Assembly (NCBI GenBank): GCA_039028935.1
Contig: JBCCHD010000026.1
Coordinates: 1-48,784 of the forward strand
Length of the DNA stretch: 48,784 bases
Reading direction: 5' to 3'
DNA from: Pseudomonadota bacterium
GTDB taxonomy: Bacteria > Pseudomonadota > Gammaproteobacteria > Steroidobacterales > SZUA-146
A program made the translations under genes and the position numbers. Below, one piece after another: positions 34,712 through 44,280 of the stretch (position 1 is its first letter; each line of letters opens with the position of its first letter). Under the pieces are notes generated by a model. That model ran no database searches and had not been told where the DNA came from. It worked only from the letters and a program-made list of their open reading frames with translations.

Positions 34712-35335
34712 ATGATCGATTCTGTGGGTACGCGACGTCTCCGTATTTGGTTGCTTCCAACCGTGATCTCGCTCGTGTCGCTGGTGTTTGCGCTGGGAGA
34801 AACCGAGTGGCGCGAGTTGTTGCGCTACGACCGCGATCAATTAGCCGAACACCAAGTATGGCGTTGGCTCAGCGCCCATCTTGTGCATTTGAGTTGGTCT
34901 CACCTGTGGCTTAATTTGGCCGGGTTGTGGGTGGTGTGGTGGTTGTTTAGCGAACGTTTTTCCATTGCCGTGGGGATGTGGATTGTGGTGTGCTCGATCG
35001 TCGTCATGGACCTTGGGTTTTGGTTTCGCGACACCCAATTGGGGTGGTATGTGGGTCTGTCGGGCGTTTTGCATGGACTCTTCGCGGCCGGCGCACTGGA
35101 TGAATTTTGGCGGGGTGTTCGTGGCGGTGTATGGCTACTGCTCGGTATCACCACCAAGTTGGCTTACGAGCAAGCGTTTGGCGCGTTGCCTATGACGGCT
35201 GAAACAAGCGGTGGCCCCGTATGGGTCAATTCGCATCTGTACGGCGCGATCGGTGGCCTGTTAGCGGCGATTGCGTGGAATCGGCGCCAACCGTTTACGC
35301 CAGCCGCTGGGCTGCGTATATTTTCTCGCTCTTAG
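34712..35335 (+). CDS. rrtA: Rhombosortase (rhomboid-family intramembrane serine protease)
   Basis: A 207-residue membrane protein with about six helices. Rhomboid motifs are present: HLSWSHLWLNLAG (59-71), the catalytic serine in WYVGLSGVLHGLF (Ser117 in GLSG) and the catalytic His175 in WVNSHLYGAIGG. The short core and the GLSGxLHG form match rhombosortases, which cut proteins carrying a C-terminal GlyGly-CTERM tail, many of them T2SS substrates. It lies divergent to the gsp operon, which fits that role. GAAGG at 34701-34705 precedes the ATG. fabD starts 21 bases later. The rhombosortase call rather than a general rhomboid is strong but rests on motif form. Confidence 0.85.
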   Translation: MIDSVGTRRLRIWLLPTVISLVSLVFALGETEWRELLRYDRDQLAEHQVWRWLSAHLVHLSWSHLWLNLAGLWVVWWLFSERFSIAVGMWIVVCSIVVMDLGFWFRDTQLGWYVGLSGVLHGLFAAGALDEFWRGVRGGVWLLLGITTKLAYEQAFGALPMTAETSGGPVWVNSHLYGAIGGLLAAIAWNRRQPFTPAAGLRIFSRS

Positions 35336-35356
35336 TCGTTAAATAGAGATTTAATC

Positions 35357-36289
35357 ATGACGTTTGCAATGGTCTTTCCCGGTCAGGGTTCGCAGGCCGT
35401 CGGTATGCTGAGCGAGATGCATGAACAGGCGCCCATCGTTACCACGCTGTTTGAAGAGGCGTCGCACGTGTTGGGTTATGACCTGTGGCAAACGGTCGCT
35501 GAGGGACCGGCCGAGACACTCAATCAAACACGCGTCACTCAACCAGCCATATTGACCGCAAGCGTTGCGCTATGGCGTCTATTTTGCGCGCGAACGGAGC
35601 TCAGGCCGTCTGTGATGGCGGGGCATAGCCTCGGTGAATACAGCGCGCTTGTTTGTGCCGATGTGGTGCCGTTTGATGAAGCGGTTGCGCTGGTGGCCAC
35701 GCGCGGCGAACTTATGCAAGAGGCGGTTCCTGAAGGTGAAGGCGCCATGAGTGTTGTGCTCGGCTTAGAAGATGAGGTCATTATCGATGTGTGCCGACAC
35801 GCGGCGCAGGGCCAAGTGGTCGAGGCGGTAAACTTCAACGCGCCGGGTCAAGTAGTGATTGCGGGTAACGCTGCGGCCGTGGAACGGGCAGGGGCGGCGG
35901 CAAAAGAAGCCGGCGCGCGACGCGTTCAACCCTTGCCGGTGAGCGTGCCCGCACACAGTTCATTGATGAGGGCGGCAGCCGAACGATTTGCCGATACGCT
36001 TGCCACCACAACCATTGGCGAGGGACGTATTCCTGTTTTGCACAATGTGGGGGTGGATGAAGTGAGTGATACGCGCACTGCGCTCGTTGAACAGTTGTAT
36101 AGTCCCGTGCCTTGGACGCGCATTGTGCAAACCATGTCCGACCGCGGTGTCGAGACGCTGATGGAGTGTGGGCCTGGCAAGGTGTTGTGCGGCTTGGCCA
36201 GGCGCATCGATAGGGCCGTGTCCACCTTTCCGTTGCATACGCCAGATACGCTGGCGACCGCAATCGATCATCTCACGTCAACCGGTTGA
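35357..36289 (+). CDS. fabD: Malonyl-CoA:ACP transacylase
   Basis: A 310-residue protein that moves malonyl from CoA to ACP for fatty-acid elongation. It begins TFAMVFPGQGSQAVGM and has the active-site serine in GHSLGEYSALV and the catalytic His in PVSVPAHSSLM. NFNAPGQVVIAG and LMECGPGKVL complete the fold. In most relatives plsX and fabH come before fabD; here the rhombosortase gene does. fabG follows 36 bases later. Confidence 0.97.
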   Translation: MTFAMVFPGQGSQAVGMLSEMHEQAPIVTTLFEEASHVLGYDLWQTVAEGPAETLNQTRVTQPAILTASVALWRLFCARTELRPSVMAGHSLGEYSALVCADVVPFDEAVALVATRGELMQEAVPEGEGAMSVVLGLEDEVIIDVCRHAAQGQVVEAVNFNAPGQVVIAGNAAAVERAGAAAKEAGARRVQPLPVSVPAHSSLMRAAAERFADTLATTTIGEGRIPVLHNVGVDEVSDTRTALVEQLYSPVPWTRIVQTMSDRGVETLMECGPGKVLCGLARRIDRAVSTFPLHTPDTLATAIDHLTSTG

Positions 36290-36325
36290 GTTGATGCTAC
36301 GACGCCAACGCGTCAGGAGCTTGGA

Positions 36326-37078
36326 ATGAATTTGGATCTCGAATCGAAAGTGGCGCTGGTGACCGGCGCCAGTCGCGGCATTGGCGGCGCGATTGCCGAT
36401 CGACTGGCTGAGTGCGGCGCGACCGTAATCGGAACGGCCACGACCGAGGCGGGTGCCGAGGCAATCAGTGCCCGATTTGACGAGGCTGGGTATCGTGGAT
36501 GTCGCGGTGCAGCGCTCAATGTGACGGAACCCGAACAAGTCGATGGCTTGCTTAAAGGGCTTGCGGCGATCGATCTCACTCCTGACATTTTGGTCAATAA
36601 CGCTGGAATAACGCGCGATATGTTGCTCATGCGCATGCAGGAAGAGGCGTGGGCGAGCGTCATCGATACGAATCTCACCGCGATTTTTCGACTTTCCAAA
36701 GCCGTGATGCGCGGCATGATGAAGGCGCGCTTCGGGCGAATTATTAGTATCGGTTCGGTGGTGGGCACCATGGGGAATCCCGGTCAGGCCAACTACGCGG
36801 CGGCCAAAGCTGGTCTCATCGGCTTTACCAAGGCGCTCGCTCAGGAGGTGGGAACGCGTGGAATCACTGTAAATACGGTTTCCCCAGGCTTTATTCAAAC
36901 CGATATGACGGCCGCTTTGAGTGAGTCTCAACGACTGGAACTGGAGGGCAAAATTCCGCTTGGTCGACTCGGCCATGGCGACGACATAGCGGCTGCGGTG
37001 GCGTTTCTTGCATCGGACTTGGCGTCGTACATCACGGGGGAAACGCTGCACGTCAACGGCGGTATGCACATGGCTTGA
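36326..37078 (+). CDS. fabG: 3-oxoacyl-ACP reductase
   Basis: A 250-residue short-chain dehydrogenase. The NADPH-binding motif VTGASRGIGGAI is at the start, NNAGITRD in the middle, catalytic Ser in IISIGSVVGTMG and YAAAK, and the FabG-typical end YITGETLHVNGGMHMA. It reduces 3-oxoacyl-ACP to 3-hydroxyacyl-ACP. The start has AGGAGCTTGGA upstream. It lies between fabD and acpP as in E. coli. Confidence 0.97.
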   Translation: MNLDLESKVALVTGASRGIGGAIADRLAECGATVIGTATTEAGAEAISARFDEAGYRGCRGAALNVTEPEQVDGLLKGLAAIDLTPDILVNNAGITRDMLLMRMQEEAWASVIDTNLTAIFRLSKAVMRGMMKARFGRIISIGSVVGTMGNPGQANYAAAKAGLIGFTKALAQEVGTRGITVNTVSPGFIQTDMTAALSESQRLELEGKIPLGRLGHGDDIAAAVAFLASDLASYITGETLHVNGGMHMA

Positions 37079-37095
37079 CGGCCGATTTACCATAG

Positions 37096-37124
37096 TGGCG
37101 AATTCGCTGCGATTCTCTTACACT
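37096..37124 (+). promoter_or_regulatory. Possible promoter for acpP
   Basis: TGGCGA (37096-37101) and TACACT (37119-37124) with a 17-base spacer lie 54 bases before the acpP start. acpP normally needs far higher expression than its neighbours and often has its own promoter. The -35 match is weak. Confidence 0.35.
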
Positions 37125-37178
37125 AGCGTCGCGGTCAAGTGACCGAGTAGCAAGGTTAACTCCGAGAGGAAACGGGTA

Positions 37179-37412
37179 ATGAGTATAGAAACACGGGTCA
37201 TCAAGATTGTGGCCGATCAGCTGGGTGTTAAAGAAGACACTGTGAAACCCGATTCGTCGTTTGTCGACGATCTGGGCGCTGATTCACTCGATACAGTTGA
37301 GTTGGTAATGGCACTTGAAGAGGAATTCGAGTGCGAGATTCCGGACGAAGAGGCGGAAAAAATCACCAACGTGCAGCTGGCCATCGACTACATCAATAAC
37401 CATCAGGACTGA
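37179..37412 (+). CDS. acpP: Acyl carrier protein
   Basis: A 77-residue, strongly acidic protein of exact AcpP length. The phosphopantetheine-attachment serine is in [19 protein letters not shown]. It carries the growing acyl chain for fatty-acid and lipid A synthesis. GAGAGGAAACG precedes the ATG. A 100-base leader with a possible promoter lies upstream, and a terminator-like hairpin (37482-37524) follows. Confidence 0.97.
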   Translation: MSIETRVIKIVADQLGVKEDTVKPDSSFVDDLGADSLDTVELVMALEEEFECEIPDEEAEKITNVQLAIDYINNHQD

Positions 37413-37481
37413 TGGATGTAGCTCGAGTCCACTAATCTCGATAACAGTGTCGGCCCCTTTCGGCCACTGGATTCGAACATC

Positions 37482-37524
37482 ATGGCGGCAGATCTGACGA
37501 ACCACGTCGACGCCGCCATTTTTT
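37482..37524 (+). terminator. Rho-independent terminator after acpP
   Basis: ATGGCGGC (37482-37489) pairs with GCCGCCAT (37512-37519), followed by a six-T run (37519-37524). Within the loop GACG and CGTC can pair again. It is 70 bases after the acpP stop and about 95 before fabF, so it could limit readthrough into fabF. Confidence 0.7.
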
Positions 37525-37619
37525 ATGGCGCTGCGTATTGACGCCGGAATGACGCTTATTAGCACAAACCGACGTTCATACGCGGCAACAATTGCCAATA
37601 AACGTAACAGGATAAGGGT

Positions 37620-38864
37620 GTGTCTAAACGTCGCGTAGTTATTACAGGAATGGGTACTGTGTCGCCGGTCGGAAACACAGTAAGCGAAGCATGGTCCAAT
37701 GTCGTCGCGGGTCATAGCGGTATTGGGCCAATCACGCGTTTTGATGTCAGTGCATTTCCCACGCGCATCGGTGGGGAAGTACGCGAATTCGAGCCCGCTG
37801 ACTATATCGATCGCAAACAGGTGCGAAAGACCGATCCGTTTATTCACTACGGCGTGGCGGCTTCCAAACAAGCTTGGGACGATTCTGGCCTGTCCGTCGA
37901 GCAGACGGATCCTGCTCGAATCGGGGTCGCTGTCGGCGCGGGTATTGGCGGCATCAGCACAATTGAAACGAACCACCAAAAATACCTCGGTGCGAATTCG
38001 CCTAAGCGCATTTCGCCGTTTTTTATTCCTGGCAGCATCATCAACATGGTGTCCGGCCAGGTCAGTATCGATCTAGGGTTGCGCGGACCCAATTTTGCCA
38101 TTGTGACCGCCTGTACCACCGCCACGCATAATATTGGATATGCCGCGCGATCGATCGCGTATGGTGACGCCGATGCCATGATTGCTGGCGGTGCGGAAAT
38201 GGCGACGAGCCCGCTGGGTCTTGGCGGCTTTTGTTCCGCCAAAGCCATGTCAACCCGTAACGATGAGCCCGAAAAAGCTAGCCGGCCGTGGGATGAGGAG
38301 CGGGATGGCTTTGTGCTGGGTGACGGGGCTGGGGTGTTGGTGCTGGAAGAGTATGAACACGCCAAAGCACGCGGTGCCAATCTCTATGCCGAGTTGATCG
38401 GGTTTGGCGCGAGCGGCGACGCGTTTCATATCACGGCGCCAATCGAAGACGGCTCGGGTGCGGCACTGTGTATGGATAACGCCATCCGCGACGCCGGCAT
38501 AGATCCGACGGCAGTCGACTACGTGAATGCCCATGGCACCTCCACGCCACTGGGGGATCGTGCCGAGACACTCGCGATCCGACGATCTTTTGGCGCGCAC
38601 GCCGACCGCTTGCTCGTCAGTTCAACCAAATCGGTGACCGGTCATTTATTGGGTGCAGCAGGTGGTGTGGAGGCGATTTATTCAATCATGGCGCTACGCG
38701 ATCAGGTAGTGCCGCCCACGATGAATCTGGAGACGCCTGGAGAAGGCTGCGATCTTGATTACGTGCCAAACAACGCGCGCGAAGCGGCGTTGAGTGTGGC
38801 GATCAGCAATTCGTTCGGCTTTGGCGGCACGAACGGTACCCTTGTGTTTGCGCGTGTCGTCTGA
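37620..38864 (+). CDS. fabF: 3-oxoacyl-ACP synthase II
   Basis: A 414-residue condensing enzyme that elongates acyl-ACP with malonyl-ACP. The start is GTG in AAGGGTGTGTCTAAACG. The Cys-His-His triad is visible in [12 protein letters not shown] (Cys), [11 protein letters not shown] (His) and [13 protein letters not shown] (His), with [11 protein letters not shown] near the end. Length and motifs match FabF. pabB overlaps its 3' end by about 11 bases. Confidence 0.97.
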   Translation: MSKRRVVITGMGTVSPVGNTVSEAWSNVVAGHSGIGPITRFDVSAFPTRIGGEVREFEPADYIDRKQVRKTDPFIHYGVAASKQAWDDSGLSVEQTDPARIGVAVGAGIGGISTIETNHQKYLGANSPKRISPFFIPGSIINMVSGQVSIDLGLRGPNFAIVTACTTATHNIGYAARSIAYGDADAMIAGGAEMATSPLGLGGFCSAKAMSTRNDEPEKASRPWDEERDGFVLGDGAGVLVLEEYEHAKARGANLYAELIGFGASGDAFHITAPIEDGSGAALCMDNAIRDAGIDPTAVDYVNAHGTSTPLGDRAETLAIRRSFGAHADRLLVSSTKSVTGHLLGAAGGVEAIYSIMALRDQVVPPTMNLETPGEGCDLDYVPNNAREAALSVAISNSFGFGGTNGTLVFARVV

Positions 38865-40230
38865 TGCACAATTGGACGTGCGCGAACTCGATTCGCACCC
38901 GGATTTTGTTGCGCTTCATCGTTTAAATCCACGCCGCTATCCGTTTATTCTCGAAAGCGCAGCGCACGGCACGCCGCAAGGTCGCTTCGATATTCTGTTT
39001 GCGTTTCCGCAACAGGATATCGTGTTGCGAGCCGATGAAAATGGGCTGCTCAATGCGCCCGACTTTCTAGCGCAACTGGACGCCGAGTTGGGCATGCCCA
39101 GTACGGCTGCCCAGACAGATGAACATGGGCCGTTGCCGTTTCGCGGTGGTTGGTTCGTGTACCTGGGTTACGAGCTTGTCGCCCAAATCGAACCGATTCT
39201 TAATTTGCCGCTGCCGACAGACCAGCCGATCGCGTATGCCGTGCGCATACCCAGCGCCATCGTTCATTGCCACACAACACAGCGTACTTGGATGGTGGCC
39301 GAGCGTGATATGGCTCATACGCTGGATGAGATGGAAGTGGACTTTGGTCAGATTCATACCCGCGAAGTCACCGTACGGCCGCTCTTGGAACGACCGCTTG
39401 AGGATGACCCATCCGAGCACTTTGTTGAGGCCGTTAAGCGCGCCAAACAATACATAATCGATGGCGACGTGTTTCAAGCCAACCTGTCGCGCGCGTGGCA
39501 CGGTGACGCAATCGACAGTTGGCACGATGCCGAAATGTATCGGCGTCTGCGTCAGGCGAATCCCGGTCCGTTTGCGGGCCTAGCGGTGTGGCAGGATCTG
39601 GCCATTATTAGTTCTTCACCCGAACGACTGATCGCACTACATGATGGTCAAATTGACACGCGCCCGATCGCCGGCACGCGACCACGAAGCGAGGAGTCGG
39701 AAACCGATGAGGCGCTGTGGCGAGAATTGATCGGCCATCCCAAAGAGCGGGCTGAGCACGTGATGCTCATCGATTTGGAGCGTAATGACCTCGGGAGAGT
39801 CTGTCAGCCAGGCTCAGTTGAGGTGAACGAACTCATGGTCATTGAGTCGTATGCCCATGTGCATCACATTGTGTCGAATGTGCGTGGGCGACTGAGAGAC
39901 GATGTCACGGTCGGTGATGCCATTCGAGCAACCTTTCCAGGCGGGACGATTACTGGCTGTCCCAAAGTGCGTTGTATGGAGATTATCGCCGAACTCGAAC
40001 GAACACCGCGCGGGCCTTACACCGGCTCAATGGGCTATTTCAATCACGATGGAAGTGGGGATCTCAATATCTTGATTCGAACCATCGTTCGCAATCACGG
40101 CAGCGTCAGTTTACGCGCGGGTGCGGGCATTGTGTTTGACTCCGATCCACACAAAGAACTGGATGAAACCGGGTTTAAAGCAAAGGGACTGATACGGGCC
40201 ATCATGACAGAAACCGAGGTGGACGCGTGA
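38854..40230 (+). CDS. pabB: Aminodeoxychorismate synthase component I
   Basis: The start is uncertain: GTG 38854, inside the end of fabF, is the first start that leaves homologous sequence; GTG 38878 is an alternative. It gives 458 residues. The chorismate-binding core shows [64 protein letters not shown] and [17 protein letters not shown]. It makes 4-amino-4-deoxychorismate for folate synthesis with a glutaminase (PabA) encoded elsewhere. E. coli PabB has PIKGT with a catalytic Lys; here it is PIAGT. TrpE also has PIAGT, but pabC directly downstream supports PabB. Confidence 0.9.
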   Translation: MSSDAQLDVRELDSHPDFVALHRLNPRRYPFILESAAHGTPQGRFDILFAFPQQDIVLRADENGLLNAPDFLAQLDAELGMPSTAAQTDEHGPLPFRGGWFVYLGYELVAQIEPILNLPLPTDQPIAYAVRIPSAIVHCHTTQRTWMVAERDMAHTLDEMEVDFGQIHTREVTVRPLLERPLEDDPSEHFVEAVKRAKQYIIDGDVFQANLSRAWHGDAIDSWHDAEMYRRLRQANPGPFAGLAVWQDLAIISSSPERLIALHDGQIDTRPIAGTRPRSEESETDEALWRELIGHPKERAEHVMLIDLERNDLGRVCQPGSVEVNELMVIESYAHVHHIVSNVRGRLRDDVTVGDAIRATFPGGTITGCPKVRCMEIIAELERTPRGPYTGSMGYFNHDGSGDLNILIRTIVRNHGSVSLRAGAGIVFDSDPHKELDETGFKAKGLIRAIMTETEVDA

Positions 40231-40270
40231 CCTCTAAGGGCGTAACTCACGTCGTCGGCAGGGGTGTCCG

Positions 40271-41080
40271 ATGAATGGCCGCACGTTGATTAACGGCAGC
40301 GCATCGTCTGCGATCACGGTGAGTGATCGTGGATTGGCCTATGGCGACGGCCTGTTTGAAACCATGCTCTTTAACGGTTCGCACATTCCATTGTGGTCTT
40401 TTCATTACGCTAGGCTCGTAAGCGGTTGCGAACGACTGGGATTGAGTGCGCCTAAACTCAATACGCTGGAGTCGGAAATCGAGCATTTGCTCGGTGCGGA
40501 CACCACTCCATGTGTGGTCAAACTCATCCTCACTCGAGGATCCGGGGGCAGAGGCTATGCGCCACCCGTCTCGGGTGACACGACGCGCATACTGCAACAG
40601 TTGCCGTGTCCGTCCGCGGCGCCGATCGAGCACTGCACGATACTGTCGACAACGCTGAGCAATAGCGCGCGACTTGCCGGTATGAAGCATCTCAATCGAC
40701 TCGAGCAGGTGCTCGCCGCCCGTGAGTTACAGGGAACGGATGCCGACGAAGGGCTGGTGTGCAATGAATTTGGGTTCGTCATTGAGGCAGTGAGTGCAAA
40801 CCTTCTCGTTGTGTTGGGTGATCGGATAGTGACCCCGCGATTGGATACAGCCGGTGTGCGGGGCGTCATGCGGGACTGGCTTATCGACAATTCGCCCGTT
40901 GCAATCGACGAGGAGTATCTGTACGCCGATGTGCTCGCCGAGGCTCGTGAGCTAATGGTGTGTAACTCGATTCGCGGTGTGCGCCGCATAAACCGCTTGG
41001 ATGACACGGTGTTCACGCAGAGCGCCGTGTATGAGCAACTCGACGAGGCAGCGCGTCGAGCATTGGAGGCGATTGCATGA
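40271..41080 (+). CDS. pabC: Aminodeoxychorismate lyase
   Basis: A 269-residue fold-type IV PLP enzyme that makes p-aminobenzoate and pyruvate from aminodeoxychorismate. It has SDRGLAYGDGLFETM at the N-terminus, the PLP lysine in GMKHLNRLEQVLAAR, CNEFGFVIEAVSANLLVV and the late TAGVRGVMRDWL. It lies 40 bases after pabB, and its stop overlaps the mltG start by four bases (ATGA), the usual gammaproteobacterial order. Confidence 0.95.
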   Translation: MNGRTLINGSASSAITVSDRGLAYGDGLFETMLFNGSHIPLWSFHYARLVSGCERLGLSAPKLNTLESEIEHLLGADTTPCVVKLILTRGSGGRGYAPPVSGDTTRILQQLPCPSAAPIEHCTILSTTLSNSARLAGMKHLNRLEQVLAARELQGTDADEGLVCNEFGFVIEAVSANLLVVLGDRIVTPRLDTAGVRGVMRDWLIDNSPVAIDEEYLYADVLAEARELMVCNSIRGVRRINRLDDTVFTQSAVYEQLDEAARRALEAIA

Positions 41081-42084
41081 CGATCAAGCGGGTGGCGGCG
41101 GTATTGACCGTGGTGGCCATGTTGAGCGCCGTGGCGGCGTGGAGCGCCTTTTCACATTGGCTGACAGTGCCCGTGCATGACAACGATTCTGCGTTGGTGT
41201 TCACGGTGTCGCAAGGGGCGACGATGCAAGATGTGGCGGCCGATCTCAGCGCGCGCGGCTACGCTTATCCGCGAGTGTTGAGTCTCTACGCCCGACAGCA
41301 AGAGCTCGCCGGGCAACTCAAGGTCGGAGAGTTCGAAATTCCGGCGGGCGCCACACCCGCGGAATTTCTCGCCGTGCTGGTCGAAGGCAAAACCGTGAGC
41401 TACCCACTGACCATTATTGAAGGTTGGACATTCGAGCAAATGCGCGACGCGGTGTCGAGCCATCCAGCGCTTGTCCAGACCGTGAGCACAACAGCCGAAA
41501 TCATGGCGGCAATCGGTCAGGCTGAGGTGCATCCAGAAGGGCGTTTTTATCCAGATACGTACCGCGTTACGCGCGGACAGACCGACGTTGCGGTTTATCA
41601 GCAGGCCTTTGATGCAATGAGTGAGCAACTCGCCAGTGCTTGGGCGCAGCGACAAAAAGGACTGCCTTTTATGTCGGCCTATGAGGCCTTGATCATGGCC
41701 TCAATCATCGAGAAAGAGACGGGGGCGGACGAAGAGCGCGAGCAAATCTCAGGCGTGTTCGCTCGTCGACTGCACAAAGGCATGAGGTTGCAGACCGACC
41801 CGACCGTCATTTATGGCGTAGGGGCGGCGTATCGCGGCGACATTACGCGTAAACATCTGACCACCGATACACCGTATAATACCTACACACGGGGTGGCTT
41901 ACCGCCAACGCCGATTGCCTTACCAGGCCGCGCGTCGCTGAACGCAGCCGTAACGCCTGATGATGGTGATACATTGTATTTTGTCGCGTCGGGGCTTGGC
42001 GATGGGCGACACTATTTTTCCAAAACGCTTAAAGAACACAATGAAGCGGTGCAGCGCTATCTGGCGCGCACGCGGGGACGCTGA
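41077..42084 (+). CDS. mltG: Endolytic murein transglycosylase MltG
   Basis: A 335-residue inner-membrane enzyme with one N-terminal helix (VAAVLTVVAMLSAVAAWSAF), a LysM-like segment (VSQGATMQDVAADLSARGY) and the YceG domain. The catalytic glutamate is in MASIIEKETGADEEREQISG, followed by LQTDPTVIYG and YNTYTRGGLPPTPIALPG. It cleaves nascent glycan strands and sets their length. It overlaps pabC by four bases, and tmk begins 33 bases later. Confidence 0.96.
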   Translation: MTIKRVAAVLTVVAMLSAVAAWSAFSHWLTVPVHDNDSALVFTVSQGATMQDVAADLSARGYAYPRVLSLYARQQELAGQLKVGEFEIPAGATPAEFLAVLVEGKTVSYPLTIIEGWTFEQMRDAVSSHPALVQTVSTTAEIMAAIGQAEVHPEGRFYPDTYRVTRGQTDVAVYQQAFDAMSEQLASAWAQRQKGLPFMSAYEALIMASIIEKETGADEEREQISGVFARRLHKGMRLQTDPTVIYGVGAAYRGDITRKHLTTDTPYNTYTRGGLPPTPIALPGRASLNAAVTPDDGDTLYFVASGLGDGRHYFSKTLKEHNEAVQRYLARTRGR

Positions 42085-42117
42085 CATGAGTGATTGTCGG
42101 CCAGTAGGAATTCGATC

Positions 42118-42795
42118 ATGAGTCAGCATGCTCAATCCGGTGCATTCATCACCCTCGAGGGAATCGAAGGTGCAGGGAAGAGTACGTGTGTACCCACAAT
42201 CGAACACTGGATCGGTCAGCACGTTGAGGAAGTGGTGCGCACACGTGAACCAGGCGGCACGCCGCTGGCCGAAACGATTCGTAATTTGGTTTTGGGTATC
42301 GATGGGCATGATGCCATTGAGGCGCCCACCGCCGACACGGAGACACTGCTGATGTTTGCGTCACGCGCGCAACACCTAGACCGGGTGATTCGTCCGGCTC
42401 TAGAGCGCGGAGCCTGGGTGATTTGCGATCGCTTTACTGATGCAACACTGGCCTATCAAGGCGCAGCCCGACAGCTGGGTATGTCACGTATCGAGGCGCT
42501 TGCTGATTGGGTTCATGGGGCACTATGGCCCGATTTGACGTTGCTGTTTGACGTGTCGGTCGAAACCGGTTCTCAGCGCGCAAGCCGACGCGGCGCGAAG
42601 GATCGAATTGAACAAGAGCGTCAAGACTTTTTTGCGCGCGTGCGAGACGGCTATCTTGAGTTGGCCGAGCGCTTTCCGGAACGCATACGTATCATCGATG
42701 CTGAACGTTCGATCGATGAGGTTCGTCAGCAAGTTGAGAGCGAATTGGCCGCATTTCATCAAGCGCGTACCGGCGCCGTGAGGGATTCGCTATGA
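42118..42795 (+). CDS. tmk: Thymidylate kinase
   Basis: The start is ATG 42118 because AGGA (42106-42109) lies 8 bases upstream; 225 residues. It phosphorylates dTMP to dTDP. The P-loop is LEGIEGAGKST, the substrate motif TREPGGTPLAE, then ICDRFTDATLAYQGAAR and the lid region RASRRGAKDRIEQE. This lid arginine pattern is typical of type II (E. coli-like) enzymes. Its stop overlaps the holB start by four bases. Confidence 0.96.
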   Translation: MSQHAQSGAFITLEGIEGAGKSTCVPTIEHWIGQHVEEVVRTREPGGTPLAETIRNLVLGIDGHDAIEAPTADTETLLMFASRAQHLDRVIRPALERGAWVICDRFTDATLAYQGAARQLGMSRIEALADWVHGALWPDLTLLFDVSVETGSQRASRRGAKDRIEQERQDFFARVRDGYLELAERFPERIRIIDAERSIDEVRQQVESELAAFHQARTGAVRDSL

Positions 42796-43808
42796 GCGCG
42801 CTAAGCGACGCGGATCGCGCGCTTCCAAGTTGGCTACACTCGCCATGGCAACAGATTCAAGACAATGCGGCTCGAGGCCGGCTTGGTCACGCCTTGATGC
42901 TCACCGGCCCCGAGGGGGTCGGTAAGCACCTCCTCGCCCAAGCCATTCGCGAATTGGCGCTGTGTGGCGAACACGCCGTGCCGGCCTGCGGGATCTGCCG
43001 CTCGTGTGTCGTCGCCCGTGCGGGCAATCACGCCGACGATCACGAGGTGTTGAGGCCGGCGGACAAAAAAACCATCAGTGTTGAACAAATTCGTGAGTTG
43101 ATCGGCAAGCTGGATCTGTCGCCGTCGTATGGCAACCGCAAGATTGGGCTGATCGCACCGGCAGAAACGATGACCACGGCGGCGGCCAACGCGCTGCTTA
43201 AGACGCTCGAGGAACCGCCGGGCGACGCCTTGCTGATTCTCGTGAGCCATTCAACACGAGCACTACCGGCGACCGTGCTGAGTCGCTGTCAGCGAATCGA
43301 GTGCGCGGCGCCGTCCTACCCAGAGGGCCGAGCCTGGCTCACCGACGCGCTGGGATCGGCCGAGGGAGACGTGTGCCTGTCCTTGGCAGGCGGCGCTCCT
43401 TTTCAGGCAGAAAAGTATTATAATCAAGGTGTTGAGAGTATATATTCAAGTGTAATCGAGGATGTGAGTCGCCTTCGGCTCGGGCGAGCCGATGTGATCT
43501 CAGTGGCGTCAGGTTGGACCGATGAGCATTTGGACGTTCGGCTTCGAACGCTCTACTCCATGATTCGTCAGTTGGCGCTTGAAGCACTTGATTTAGAAGG
43601 AGAACTGGCTCACAAAACCGACTTACAGTCCTTGCGTCAGGGTCGCGGAGAGATTAAGTTGAGTGCACTGCTTGGCTATCAGGATGCCGTTTTACGTGCC
43701 CGAGCCCGGCTAGACAGTCCGCTGAATCAGCAGCTCATGATCGAAGCATTGCTGGCGCCCTGGGCGGAGGGTCTGAATTCTCAGGGGCTGGAGTATCAAC
43801 ACCAATGA
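42792..43808 (+). CDS. holB: DNA polymerase III subunit delta'
   Basis: A 338-residue AAA+ clamp-loader subunit. It has a degenerate P-loop GPEGVGKHLL, four zinc-ligand cysteines in ALCGEHAVPACGICRSC, KIGLIAPAETMTTAAANALL, LLKTLEEPPGDALLILVS and the SRC arginine-finger motif TVLSRCQRIE. A rather AT-rich patch (43411-43460) codes for EKYYNQGVESIYSSVIE, a C-terminal region that varies in the family. It overlaps tmk and pilZ by four bases each, so all three are co-translated. Confidence 0.94.
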   Translation: MSALSDADRALPSWLHSPWQQIQDNAARGRLGHALMLTGPEGVGKHLLAQAIRELALCGEHAVPACGICRSCVVARAGNHADDHEVLRPADKKTISVEQIRELIGKLDLSPSYGNRKIGLIAPAETMTTAAANALLKTLEEPPGDALLILVSHSTRALPATVLSRCQRIECAAPSYPEGRAWLTDALGSAEGDVCLSLAGGAPFQAEKYYNQGVESIYSSVIEDVSRLRLGRADVISVASGWTDEHLDVRLRTLYSMIRQLALEALDLEGELAHKTDLQSLRQGRGEIKLSALLGYQDAVLRARARLDSPLNQQLMIEALLAPWAEGLNSQGLEYQHQ

Positions 43809-44143
43809 GCAAGCCAGGACTTTTGACGCTCACGATCAAGGACAAAAGTGCCTTGTATCTGGCCTATATGCCGTTTATTGAAAACGGTGGACTATTTATA
43901 CCAACAAACAGCACCTACCGACTCGGTGATGAGGTGTTCATGCTGCTCAATCTGATGAGCGAAAGCGAAAAGTTGCCGGTGGCGGGACAGGTCGTGTGGT
44001 TAACGCCAAAAGGCGCTCAGGGTAAACGCACGGCCGGGATCGGCGTTCAATTTAGCGAACAGGACGGCGGCAATACCCAGCGCAAGATCGAAAATTACCT
44101 GGCGGGTGCATTGGGCGGCGACAAACCCACCCATACCATGTAA
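43805..44143 (+). CDS. pilZ: PilZ-domain protein, canonical PilZ type
   Basis: A 112-residue protein of the size and place (tmk-holB-pilZ) of Pseudomonas PilZ, which is needed for type IV pilus assembly. PFIENGGLFIPTNSTYRLGD and VAGQVVWLTPKG are typical. The RxxxR motif for cyclic-di-GMP binding is absent, as in the founding PilZ, so it probably acts by protein contacts. It overlaps holB by four bases and ends the operon. Confidence 0.93.
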   Translation: MSKPGLLTLTIKDKSALYLAYMPFIENGGLFIPTNSTYRLGDEVFMLLNLMSESEKLPVAGQVVWLTPKGAQGKRTAGIGVQFSEQDGGNTQRKIENYLAGALGGDKPTHTM

Positions 44144-44280
44144 CGCGGCGTCTATTCGATCGCGTTTGATCTGACCAGCGCCATATCGTCTGGCGTATAT
44201 TCCAACCTCAAAAGTGTTTTACACTAGACTCTGTCATCCGGCAGGGAAGGGCGTGGATGTGACTGTTTCCGGGAGCGTCT

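Noticed and set aside
43396-43424. TATAAT at 43419-43424 inside holB as an internal promoter for pilZ
   Set aside because: No acceptable -35 at 16-18 bases, and the AT-rich patch is explained by Tyr/Asn/Lys codons.
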